The notes under the pieces are model-generated. The model ran no database searches. It worked only from the letters and a program-made list of their open reading frames with translations, and was not told where the DNA came from. 64,000 nucleotides of DNA from Lentisphaerae bacterium ADurb.Bin242 (GTDB taxonomy: Bacteria; Verrucomicrobiota; Lentisphaeria; Victivallales; UBA1829). Both the position numbers and the translations under genes were made by a program. The stretch spans positions 62,001 through 126,000 of the forward strand of contig MWCA01000001.1 in NCBI GenBank assembly GCA_002069785.1. Reading direction: 5' to 3'. Below, piece by piece: positions 26,067-34,730 of the stretch. Numbering within the stretch: the first letter of the stretch is position 1; every line of letters starts with the position of its first letter.

Positions 26067-26094
26067 TTGTCTTTTTCTGAAAACACATTATAAT
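26067..26094 (+). promoter_or_regulatory. Predicted sigma70-type promoter of the GntR-type regulator
   Basis: TTGTCT (26067-26072), a 16-base spacer and a perfect TATAAT (26089-26094) lie 31 bases before the start codon, in AT-rich sequence. Confidence 0.65.
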
Positions 26095-26124
26095 TCATTT
26101 TTGAAAAGATAAAGGGATGGCCTT

Positions 26125-27219
26125 ATGAAGTCGTATCAATTCAAAAGTAAGCTCATGGACGATATCCGCAGCGGACGTCTCGGTCCGGGGGCTTTCATCG
26201 GGCTGACGCGCGAGCTTTCCGCGCGCCACGGAATTCCGCAGATCACCATCAACCGGACCTTGAACGAACTGGTCCGGGAAGGCGTGGTCGAAAGAATCCG
26301 CAACCGCGGCACCTTCGTTTCCCGCCGGTATTCGCCGCGAAAGCGTCTCCGCATCGGAATTGCCTTCGCCCTGCCGTCCGTGCGGGATGCCTCGCTGCAA
26401 TTTTTCTCGGCCGCTTTCCAGATTTTCCCAACCTACGCAAAAGAGGTTTTAAATGAGGCCGGCTACGATCGTTTCGAATTTTCGTTCGACGATCTTCACC
26501 GGAAGGATTTTGACCGGGGACTCAAACTCGACGGTCTTCTCCTCAATACCGCGATGCTTGACATGAACACCATTCCGAATCTGCTGGATAAACCGTATCC
26601 GGTGGTTTCGGTCCAGCAGAGCGAACCGATCCCCTATCTGTTTCATCAGGTGATTCCGGACCTTCCGAACGGGTTCCACGAGATGGCCGCCCGGCTCCGG
26701 GAAAACGGAATCAATGAACTGACCCTTCTGTTTCTGCTGGAAGAAACCCAGATGACCCGAATGAAAATCTTCCGTCTTTCCGCCGCTTGTCATGGATATT
26801 CTTCCGAAGCCTTCCGGGAAAATTCCACGGACTGCCTGTCGGGAGATTTCGGACAGCTCGCCGGATACAAGATCGGTTGCGCCGCCTTGAAAACCCACAC
26901 ACCGGGCATGACCTATTTTTCCACCAGCGACATTCTTTCCTGCGGAGTCCTCAGCGCCTTCTTCGAACAGAAGCTCAAGCCGGGAATTGACTTCAGACTC
27001 ATCAGTTTCGACAACCTCGAAGCGGAAGGGCTGCTCCCGTTCGGACGGCCGGTACTGACCAGCGTGGATTTCCCGAAGCGGGCCATCATCCGCAGGGCGA
27101 TCCGCCTGATCGAAGAGGAAACAGCTTCTCCCTCCGGCGAGACTCATATCATCAAGATGCCCTGTGCGCTGATTGAACGGGAAACCTTCTTTTGTCAGCG
27201 GCAAAAAGAACCCTTGTGA
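26125..27219 (+). CDS. GntR-type DNA-binding protein with sugar-binding (LacI-like) domain
   Basis: 364 residues. Residues 1-70 are a GntR winged helix ([50 protein letters not shown]). From about residue 75 a periplasmic-binding-protein-like sensor domain follows ([51 protein letters not shown], the latter typical of LacI/GalR-type C-termini). This fusion is common for carbohydrate regulators. Ribosome site AAAGGG precedes ATG 26125. It is followed by a pseudopilin and a glycan-active enzyme, so it probably senses the sugar they handle. Upstream direct repeats may be its autoregulatory site. Confidence 0.92.
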   Translation: MKSYQFKSKLMDDIRSGRLGPGAFIGLTRELSARHGIPQITINRTLNELVREGVVERIRNRGTFVSRRYSPRKRLRIGIAFALPSVRDASLQFFSAAFQIFPTYAKEVLNEAGYDRFEFSFDDLHRKDFDRGLKLDGLLLNTAMLDMNTIPNLLDKPYPVVSVQQSEPIPYLFHQVIPDLPNGFHEMAARLRENGINELTLLFLLEETQMTRMKIFRLSAACHGYSSEAFRENSTDCLSGDFGQLAGYKIGCAALKTHTPGMTYFSTSDILSCGVLSAFFEQKLKPGIDFRLISFDNLEAEGLLPFGRPVLTSVDFPKRAIIRRAIRLIEEETASPSGETHIIKMPCALIERETFFCQRQKEPL

Positions 27220-27317
27220 CAGATGAAAAGAGAAAAGAGGATATACCGTTGAAAAATAAAGCGGAAAGCAATTCAATCAAAATGCAAGAACCATTCCTGA
27301 ACGAAAGGTGGAGAAAA

Positions 27318-28043
27318 ATGAAGAATACGGAGAAAAAAATGAATGGAAGGACGGTACCAGAACATTGGAAATTCACATTGATAGAGCTTCTGGTTGTGAT
27401 TGCGATTATTGCGATTCTGGCGGGAATGCTGCTTCCGGCGCTGAACGCCGCCCGGGAAAAGACGCGTGCGATTCAGTGCCTTTCCAATTTGAAACAGTTT
27501 GGAATAGGGGCCACTTTGTACTCGGGAGATTATCAGGGATACGCACCGGCTTGTGAATACACTGGCGCGTGGATGTATCTGATGTATCCTTACCTGAAGG
27601 TCGCGGTGCCGTCGACGGCGTCCGAGGAAACCGGATGGAAGACGCCGAAGGTTGCCTGCTGTCCCTCTTTCAACACACAGAAATTCACAGCATACTATAA
27701 TACCTGCTATGCGGTCAATGGCTATTTCGGAACACTCAAGTCCATGACAGGAATTGATCCGACTCAGATGGCGAAAGCCAAATATCCATCCGGCAACATG
27801 CTGTTCATGGATTGGAATGACCCCAGTCTGAGTTTTGGAAATCAAAGGATTGCAACGGCAGGTCAGCTGAATGACGCGGCGAAAACCATCAAGCAGCTGG
27901 CGGTGGCAAGGCACAGCAAAAGATGCAATGTCACCTTTGCCGACGGCCACAGTCAGCCGGTAGAACTTGTTTTTCTCGCGCAGGCGGTTCAGGCGCAGGC
28001 GGTGTCCCCATGGTATCATCCGTTCTGGACTCCTTACAAATAA
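27318..28043 (+). CDS. Pseudopilin-like protein with H-X9-DG motif
   Basis: 241 residues from ATG 27318, preceded by AGGTGGAG. After an 18-residue leader comes the prepilin-type methylation helix [20 protein letters not shown]; the residue before Phe is Lys rather than the usual Gly. The body is a globular domain with cysteines and ends in the H-X9-DG motif ([16 protein letters not shown]). These proteins are very numerous in Lentisphaerae and Planctomycetes and their function is not established. The helix implies insertion in the inner membrane and processing by a prepilin peptidase. It lies between a sugar-sensing regulator and a secreted glycosidase-like protein. Confidence 0.92.
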   Translation: MKNTEKKMNGRTVPEHWKFTLIELLVVIAIIAILAGMLLPALNAAREKTRAIQCLSNLKQFGIGATLYSGDYQGYAPACEYTGAWMYLMYPYLKVAVPSTASEETGWKTPKVACCPSFNTQKFTAYYNTCYAVNGYFGTLKSMTGIDPTQMAKAKYPSGNMLFMDWNDPSLSFGNQRIATAGQLNDAAKTIKQLAVARHSKRCNVTFADGHSQPVELVFLAQAVQAQAVSPWYHPFWTPYK

Positions 28044-28068
28044 ATTGCCTTTCAAAAGGGAAACTCTC

Positions 28069-31068
28069 ATGAAATTTTTGTCGATTCTCCTCTTGTTTTC
28101 GTGTCTTTTCCCGGTCTCCGCCGAAATGGTTCTCGCGGAAAACGGCAAAGCGAAATGCCGTATTATCACGGCGGAGACGCTTACCCGGCCCAGTACTGAA
28201 ACGCTGGCGGAACTGAAGGAACATCTGACCCGAATGACCGGCGCGGTTTTCGAAACCGTCCGGGAATCCGAACTTCCCTCCTCTGAAGACGGCATATACT
28301 ATGGCGATACGGCTTTTGCCCGCAGTCACGGAATCGATGTGAAAAAGCTCGGACGGGAGGAATGGGTCATCCGTTCCGTCGGCAATTCACTGGTCATTGC
28401 CGGCGGAGAGCCGCGCGGAACCATGTATGGAGCTCTTCACTTCCTGGAGAAATATCTCGGATGCCGCTGGTTTGACTACGACTGCATCGTCGTTCCCTTC
28501 CGGAATACGCTCAGGATCGGCGGGATCAACGATCAATTCAGACCCGCTATCCCGATTCGTATTGAGCATATCTCTCCGGACATTCCCTTCTGGCTGAAAA
28601 CACGCAACATGGAAACCGTCGGCAAATACGGAGACAATTTCGGCAATCCCGGGAGATGCCATACTTCCGGGGAATATTCGGGCAACTGGACAGATATGGA
28701 GATGTTTGCCCTGCAGCCGAACGGAAACCGTTCCCGGGGACAGATATGTCTGACCAATCCCAAGGCTCGCAAGGCCGTCGCGGAACAGATGATCCGCTAC
28801 ATCGAAGTCGACCGTTCCGGAAAAGGCCGCTGGTTTCCTCCGGGGGTGCCGCCGGGAATCATTTACGACATCAGCCAGAATGACGCCCGTTCCGAATGCT
28901 ACTGTCCGGGCTGTAAAGCCATTTTCGAACGCGAAGGTTCATACAGCGGTCCGAATGTTGATTTTGTCAACGCCGTGGCGGCGGAAGTCGGGAAAGTCCA
29001 TCCGGAAAAATTGGTCAGCACCTATGCCTACTCCTATACGCTGATTCCGCCGAAAAACCTCAAATGCGCCGACAACGTCATCATCCAGCTCTGTACCGGA
29101 TCCGTTCCGAACCCCCTGACTTCTCCGGAAAACCGGAAGCTTCTCGAGAAATGGCGTTCCATCGTAAAACACCTCGGAATCTGGGTTTACTGGAAAGAAT
29201 ACCAGCCTTATGAGTATCCCTATACGCAGCTGAATTCCCTCCAGAAGGAAATTCAACTCTGCCGCGATGCGGAAGTGATGTGCTTTTTCTCCGATGACAC
29301 CGGTCCGGATGTCTACCGGCAGCCATTCTATGCCGTCACGCGCTGGATGACCCAGAAACTGCTGGTCAATCCCGATCTCGATTCGGACAAGCTGTTCGAT
29401 GATTTTGCCGGGCACTACTATGGAAAGGCCGCTCCCCTTCTCAAAAAATACAAGGATTTCATTATCCAACGACAGATCATTGTCCCCGGAGGCGGAATCG
29501 GTCCCTACCGCGAAAGCCTCTCCATGCTCAATCTTGACTTCTTTACCGCGGCCGACAAAATCCTGCGGGATGCCGAAGAACTGACAAAGAACGACCCCCG
29601 GGCGAACCTTCATGTCCGCCGGGAACGGATTCCTTTTGACGAAGCCCTGCTGAATCGCTGGAAAATCCTCGGGCAGAACATCCCGTTCGACCGGGAAGCC
29701 GTGATTGCGCGCTACCGCCAGAACTGCCGGGAAGTATATGACTCAATGTTCAACCCCAAGAATAAGGATTCCCGGATCAAGCAGATGGAAATGCGGATCA
29801 AAGGATTCCGCACGAATCCGCCGCCTCTTCCGAAAATATTCGAAGGAGCCGATGTCATTGATATGCTCTGGAATGCGTTCGATCCGTGGGGGTTCCGCTA
29901 CGAAACCGACACCTTTGAGGACCCTGAGGCGGCTGGAGGAGTCGCATGGCGGCAGCCGGACACGCTCAAACGGCTGGATGCAAAGAAATATAACCGCCCG
30001 ATTCACGGATATCCGGTGGTCTTTGGATTCTACGATACCGGTTCCCAGGGCAACAGGGGAAATGTCTCCCTTGCGGAGAACGAAGTGCCGAAAGACGAAA
30101 AATACCATCTTTACAAGGTCGGCACAATGCAGCTTTCCCCAAACGCATATCTATGGTTCCACTGGTCGTCGGTCTCTCAAATATGGCTGCGCGGAGTTCT
30201 TACGGGAATTTATCTGCCGAAGGTCGATGTCTATGCATCCATTAAAATCATGGGACCTTCCTATGTGAATGGTTCCGGAAAGGAAGACTATATTCTGGTG
30301 GATCGCGTAATCCTTGTCAAGCATCCGGAAAACGAAAAAGTCCCGCTGCGGCCGGAACTCACCCCGGACGGATTCGTTCGCATTCCGAATCAGATTCCGG
30401 CAGGATTCATTGACTGGAATAAACCCCGGAAACTGAATGTTCGGAACGCAGACGGGAAAATGATTGGAACTCTTGACATTCCCCTGTCCACGATGGTGAT
30501 TCAGAAAATTGAATTGCCGGAAGCCGTCAGGAAGCTTTCTCCCGCCTCCGTGGAATTCGAGGGGGCACTTTCACAGGACTATTCCCGTCCGCCCGCGGTC
30601 CGCGCATACAATGGTCATGCGGAAGGAAGCGTGGTGAAAACAGAGGAAAATAATGCACTGAAATTGAACGTTGTTGATTATTATAAGGACAGGACAGGGA
30701 AAAACCATATTGACTGCAATCTTTATCTTTGTGTTTCCAAAGACACGGCTTTCCCGGTCAGTCCCGATACAACCTACCGAATTTTCCTTGCACTGAAGGG
30801 AAGTGCGAAACGCGTATGGATCCAGGCAAATCTCATCAATGAAAAAGAAGGCAAACTTGTGAAGGAACGCTATTTGATTCAAAGCGCCCTGCCTGCCGGC
30901 GCCCCTGTCAAACTTACAAGCGACTGGCAGGATTTTTATGGAATCTTCAAAACTGGCAGAAATACAAAATCCGCCGAGGTCAGCATAAATCTATGGGGCG
31001 ATGAGAAAAATATGGCGGAGAAACCAGGGGACTATGTCCTGATTCGTGACATTTCCATCACACCGTAA
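28069..31068 (+). CDS. Secreted glycan-active protein with DUF4838 domain
   Basis: 999 residues. Signal peptide MKFLSILLLFSCLFPVSA. Residues about 20-150 resemble the beta-sheet helper domain of GH20/GH67/GH115 enzymes (GTMYGALHFLEKYLGCRWF). The central DUF4838 region (about 240-500) looks like a TIM barrel with YDISQNDARSECYCPGCKAIF and EIQLCRDAEVMCFFSDDTG. The C-terminal ~150 residues form a carbohydrate-binding-like module (PDTTYRIFLALKGSAKRVW, SDWQDFYGIFKTGRNT, NLWGDEKN). The domain family is related to alpha-glucuronidase-like hydrolases; substrate unknown. The start at 28069 has an AAAAGGG ribosome site 25 bases after the pseudopilin gene, so the two are probably co-transcribed. Confidence 0.88.
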   Translation: MKFLSILLLFSCLFPVSAEMVLAENGKAKCRIITAETLTRPSTETLAELKEHLTRMTGAVFETVRESELPSSEDGIYYGDTAFARSHGIDVKKLGREEWVIRSVGNSLVIAGGEPRGTMYGALHFLEKYLGCRWFDYDCIVVPFRNTLRIGGINDQFRPAIPIRIEHISPDIPFWLKTRNMETVGKYGDNFGNPGRCHTSGEYSGNWTDMEMFALQPNGNRSRGQICLTNPKARKAVAEQMIRYIEVDRSGKGRWFPPGVPPGIIYDISQNDARSECYCPGCKAIFEREGSYSGPNVDFVNAVAAEVGKVHPEKLVSTYAYSYTLIPPKNLKCADNVIIQLCTGSVPNPLTSPENRKLLEKWRSIVKHLGIWVYWKEYQPYEYPYTQLNSLQKEIQLCRDAEVMCFFSDDTGPDVYRQPFYAVTRWMTQKLLVNPDLDSDKLFDDFAGHYYGKAAPLLKKYKDFIIQRQIIVPGGGIGPYRESLSMLNLDFFTAADKILRDAEELTKNDPRANLHVRRERIPFDEALLNRWKILGQNIPFDREAVIARYRQNCREVYDSMFNPKNKDSRIKQMEMRIKGFRTNPPPLPKIFEGADVIDMLWNAFDPWGFRYETDTFEDPEAAGGVAWRQPDTLKRLDAKKYNRPIHGYPVVFGFYDTGSQGNRGNVSLAENEVPKDEKYHLYKVGTMQLSPNAYLWFHWSSVSQIWLRGVLTGIYLPKVDVYASIKIMGPSYVNGSGKEDYILVDRVILVKHPENEKVPLRPELTPDGFVRIPNQIPAGFIDWNKPRKLNVRNADGKMIGTLDIPLSTMVIQKIELPEAVRKLSPASVEFEGALSQDYSRPPAVRAYNGHAEGSVVKTEENNALKLNVVDYYKDRTGKNHIDCNLYLCVSKDTAFPVSPDTTYRIFLALKGSAKRVWIQANLINEKEGKLVKERYLIQSALPAGAPVKLTSDWQDFYGIFKTGRNTKSAEVSINLWGDEKNMAEKPGDYVLIRDISITP

Positions 31069-31186
31069 GGAAGTTTCCGGTCAAGATTGGAACTTCATGC
31101 TTTCAACGTCCAGAAGCGCAAGGGAACGAGCCATTGATTCTGTATCCTGAAACAGAACGCCGTCTAAAGAAGAAATAACGCCCGGC

Positions 31187-31378
31187 TCAGTGGGGTTCGT
31201 AGTAATAGTCGTGTTCCGGGAGGATCGCCGGAACCAGAATCAGCATCAGGCAGACGATCAGCACGATGATTCCCGAAAAGAGAAACAGCGACTGGTAATT
31301 CGTGAACTGGATGTTTTTCCAGCTCCAGAACGGCGCCAGAATTCCTCCGTCCAGACAATGGGCCGTAAAGAAGCGCAT
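31187..31378 (-). pseudogene. Fragment of an MFS transporter gene (3' end only)
   Basis: The minus strand encodes a peptide nearly identical to the last 55 residues of the intact MFS protein encoded at 37018-38316: GGILAPFWSWKNI, FTNYQSLFLFSGIIVLIVC and EHDYYYEPH. The DNA matches 37021-37187 closely from 31190 to about 31354, then decays within about 25 bases. There is no upstream part of the gene, so it cannot make a transporter. It marks a partial duplication of the transporter 3' end or the scar of a deletion or recombination event in this carbohydrate region. Confidence 0.88.
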
Positions 31379-31491
31379 TGGTCGACCCGTGCCGATGATA
31401 TTTTCCTTTCCTTCTGGCGGCCGTGTTCCAAAAAAGTATCTCCAGTGGTGTACGCTTATAATTTCTTTTGATCGAAAAGGAATATTTCCAA

Positions 31492-34452
31492 ATGAAACGC
31501 AAATTTGTATTCATGGTCGTGCTGGGGTGGGGATACGGACTGCTTTCCGCCCAGAATTTTATTCAAAATCCGGATTTCGACAAGCATTTTGAGCCGGAAT
31601 GCCGGTTTGATATGACTCCGGGAGCACTGAAAGTTTCCGTTTTTACAGAAGACAGTACCTGGAACAAGTGTCTGAAACTGGAAGTCAAGGCATATCATAA
31701 ACAAAAAGACGGAGCGGAAAGAATCTTTGGAACCGTCCGAATCGGCGGCGACAAAAAGAACAATGGGTTCGCGGTCAAGCCCAATACGGTTTACAGCTAT
31801 TCACTGGAACTCAAAGGGAATGCAACGGTTGGAATCGGCGCCGTGGAGTGGGAGGGGCCCGATTACTGGAAAGATATGAAAAAACTGAAGCTCACCGGGG
31901 CTGATACATTCAAGGCTTCGGATGAATGGACCACACTCAACGGTTCTTTTCAGACCGGGCCCAAGACCACGCATGCGGCAATCGGCGTTTCTTTCTGGGG
32001 AGAGGCCCGCTGGAAAAATCTTCCGCCGATCGGCAGTTTTGTGCTGATCGACAAAGTGAAAGTCGTGGAAAAAGCCGATCTGTTCGGCGGGCTCAAAAAG
32101 AAACAGGGGACTGGAGAACAAGGCATTCCCTTGGAACGCGTTGCCCTCCAAGGCGGTGAGGCGCTTCAGAGGTTTGCGGACTATAAGACCGGCCGGAGGG
32201 CCGAGGCCGATACCATTGCGGAATTCCGGGCGGGAGAAAATTCCATCCGTCTGAAAATCCGTTGTCTGGAACCCATGATGGACAAACTTCAGGCATCCGT
32301 GAAGGAGGACGGGGCCAATCCGTGGAAGGATGACTGCGTGGAGATCTTTTTCGCCCCGGTCGTGAAGTACCGCGTCTTGAGCCAGTTTGTGGTTGCGGCG
32401 GGCGGCGGCCGCTGGATGGGACGCGGCACGGGACAGTCGGGCAAAGAGTTTGACCGCTGGAGCGCGAACGTTTCCCGGGAAAAAGACGCCTGGGTCGTTG
32501 ACGCCGAAATCCCGTATACGCTTCTCGGCTGGGAAAAGCGGCCCGAACCCGGCTCGGAAATCCGCTTCAATCTCGCCCGCACCCGTAAAGCAGTCCCGGA
32601 GGTTTCCTCGTGGTCGTTTGCCGGCAGCGGATTCGGATTCCATGATCTTTCCCGGTTCGGGGTGATTCTGCTCGATTCCCCGGAGGCATGGCGGGCAAAA
32701 ACGGTCGGCGTTTTGACCCGGGAGACGACCGATCCGGCGCTTCTCAAGAAGATCACCTCCTGGACGCTGACCGGCGACCTGTCCGAGGATTACCGGCAGG
32801 CTCAGCTTTTCCGGAAGGAAATCAATATCTCCAAGCTTGGAGACCGTAATTTTGTGGTCACTCAAACCGCGCCCACGCTGGATCCCTCCATCCCGTTTTT
32901 GCCTGCGACGATTGCGGCTCCGCCGTCCAAGATTGTCCTCCGGGCGGCCGGCAATGAATTTAAAGCGCTTCCGCTGGCCGTCACCAACGTAATGGACCGC
33001 GCCGAAGAATACCGGATCGTCGTTTCTTCCATGTCTCCGCGCGGCGGGGAGCTGGGCGGTTTGAAGACGGCCGGCGGTGAAATGTTTCCGTCGGGGAAGA
33101 TCAAACTCTTCCGCGGAGTCCGTGTCAAGGATGGCGACGAGGAAAAGCACGGCCTCCGGTTTGACCCCCTTGCCCCGATGGATGTCACCTCGACCGTGGT
33201 TGTCCTTCCGAACGAATCCACCCCGGTCTGGGTCATTTTCAATACGCAAGGGATCAAAGCAGGCCGATACGACGGCATGATTCGCGTGATTCCCCTGGGA
33301 CAGCGCGCCTCCATGGAGAAGGAAGCCACTGTCTATAAGGGGCCGATGCTCGACCTGCCCATTGAGTTTGAGGTGCTTCCTTTCGAACTCGACCGGAAGC
33401 CGCCTGTTTCCCAGTTCCTGTTCCAGCGCGCATTCAACAAAGAATGCTTCGACATGCTTATGGAATACGGCAGCGACTCCGTGCTTGTCAACACGTGGGG
33501 TTTCCGCGTCAGCTTTCACAAGGACGGCTCCATTGCCGGGCGCGACACCCAACGGGCAGAGGAGGAAATCCTCTGCCTGAAAGAATGGGCGGCCGGATAC
33601 GGCATGGAAAAAAATCTGAAGATCGGAGTCGCTTACGGGGCGTATACCACTTTCCGGGATGTCCATTCCAAAAAGCAGTTCAAGTCCGGCACTCCCGAAT
33701 GGACGCGGGCCTGGAGCGAATATGTCAAAGTGCTCGAAGACATCCGCCGGAAATGCGGCATTCCCAATGAAAATTTCTTTGTGGAGATTTGGGACGAGCC
33801 TCATGAAAAAGATATGGAAGAACTCACCCTTGCATCCAGGGCGGCCCATGAAACGGTTCCGGGCCTGAATTTCATGGTGACGCTGGCCGCATGGGACATC
33901 CCGCTGCCAAAGCTCGAACAGCTGATTCCCTTTTTCAGCCATTGGTGCCTGTGGAGCACCAAATTCTTTACGGAGGAAAAATATGCGCCCCTGATGAAGA
34001 AACTGCGCACATCCCGAAAAAACATCTCCTTTTATACCTGCGAAACCATTATGAGGCAGGACCTTTACAAATACTACCGTTCCCATCCGTGGACGGCTGC
34101 GGCGTATGAGCTTGACATGTCCAACATGTATCAGTTCGTGACGTACCTCAGCGAACGCCGGGACTGGAAAATGACGGCCGCCGGGGAAATGGCACGCATG
34201 GCCTCGGGACATCCCGTTTCCTCAATCCGTCAGGAATGTCTGCGGATTGGCGGCAATGACCTCAAATACATGAGGAAGCTTGCCGAGGTCCTGAAAAATG
34301 CCGGAACAAAAGACGCGAAGCTCCGCGCGGAAGCCGAAGCGTTCCTGAAGGACATTCCGGCAAAAGTCGGAATCCGGATGAAGCACGATCCCGATCAGGC
34401 GGAAATCGCGCGGGAACAGGCCATCGACTATATCCTGAAGCTGATCCGCTGA
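31492..34452 (+). CDS. Secreted multidomain glycoside-hydrolase-like protein (CBM9-like + DUF4091-type barrel)
   Basis: 986 residues from ATG 31492. A TTG 24 bases upstream is possible, but the ATG gives a clean signal peptide (MKRKFVFMVVLGWGYGLLSA). Residues about 20-200 are a carbohydrate-binding-like module, and about 225-400 a CBM9-like domain (DDCVEIFFAPV, WVVDAEIPYTLLGW, EIRFNLARTR). The C-terminal third resembles a DUF4091 TIM barrel with FFVEIWDEPHEKDMEEL, whose acidic residues could be catalytic. It probably binds and cleaves a polysaccharide outside the cytoplasm. A TATAAT at 31457-31462 may be its -10 element, without a clear -35. The MFS gene fragment lies immediately upstream. 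Confidence 0.85.
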   Translation: MKRKFVFMVVLGWGYGLLSAQNFIQNPDFDKHFEPECRFDMTPGALKVSVFTEDSTWNKCLKLEVKAYHKQKDGAERIFGTVRIGGDKKNNGFAVKPNTVYSYSLELKGNATVGIGAVEWEGPDYWKDMKKLKLTGADTFKASDEWTTLNGSFQTGPKTTHAAIGVSFWGEARWKNLPPIGSFVLIDKVKVVEKADLFGGLKKKQGTGEQGIPLERVALQGGEALQRFADYKTGRRAEADTIAEFRAGENSIRLKIRCLEPMMDKLQASVKEDGANPWKDDCVEIFFAPVVKYRVLSQFVVAAGGGRWMGRGTGQSGKEFDRWSANVSREKDAWVVDAEIPYTLLGWEKRPEPGSEIRFNLARTRKAVPEVSSWSFAGSGFGFHDLSRFGVILLDSPEAWRAKTVGVLTRETTDPALLKKITSWTLTGDLSEDYRQAQLFRKEINISKLGDRNFVVTQTAPTLDPSIPFLPATIAAPPSKIVLRAAGNEFKALPLAVTNVMDRAEEYRIVVSSMSPRGGELGGLKTAGGEMFPSGKIKLFRGVRVKDGDEEKHGLRFDPLAPMDVTSTVVVLPNESTPVWVIFNTQGIKAGRYDGMIRVIPLGQRASMEKEATVYKGPMLDLPIEFEVLPFELDRKPPVSQFLFQRAFNKECFDMLMEYGSDSVLVNTWGFRVSFHKDGSIAGRDTQRAEEEILCLKEWAAGYGMEKNLKIGVAYGAYTTFRDVHSKKQFKSGTPEWTRAWSEYVKVLEDIRRKCGIPNENFFVEIWDEPHEKDMEELTLASRAAHETVPGLNFMVTLAAWDIPLPKLEQLIPFFSHWCLWSTKFFTEEKYAPLMKKLRTSRKNISFYTCETIMRQDLYKYYRSHPWTAAAYELDMSNMYQFVTYLSERRDWKMTAAGEMARMASGHPVSSIRQECLRIGGNDLKYMRKLAEVLKNAGTKDAKLRAEAEAFLKDIPAKVGIRMKHDPDQAEIAREQAIDYILKLIR

Positions 34453-34459
34453 ACGCATC

Positions 34460-34486
34460 GTCCGGAGAACGAAAGCAACTCCGGAC
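34460..34486. repeat. Perfect-arm hairpin, copy 1
   Basis: GTCCGGAG (34460-34467) and CTCCGGAC (34479-34486) are perfect eight-base arms eight bases after the upstream stop codon. There is no T-run. The same arms recur at 36991-37017. Confidence 0.6.
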
Positions 34487-34571
34487 TTGGTATGCTGCTT
34501 CCATTCCTTCCGGATTTTCGCATGTCCGTTCCTTTTTTTCTTTTTTATTGAAAAAGGGGATTGATTAAATT

Positions 34572-34602
34572 TATTTTAATATCATATTATGATATTAAAA
34601 TA
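34572..34602. repeat. 31-bp perfect AT-rich palindrome
   Basis: Two 15-base arms surround a single T at 34587; the central part reads TATCATATTATGATA. It is the only such perfect long palindrome noticed in the window and lies 129 bases upstream of the DUF2079 gene, in an unusually AT-rich stretch. A dimeric repressor operator is plausible; an RNA hairpin is the alternative. Confidence 0.75.
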
Positions 34603-34730
34603 CAAAAATTAACCGGAATTAATCAGAAGGCTGTGTCTGCAATCAATAGATTTGAGAAGGCTATGCCGAATCAGATGAATTCATATTTATTTATGACGTT
34701 TCATATAACTTGCAACTGAAGTATCCGAAC

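Noticed and set aside
31801..34212. An 800-codon minus-strand frame opposite the DUF4091-type enzyme
   Set aside because: Antisense shadow; composition rich in Arg, Pro and His and no recognisable domain.
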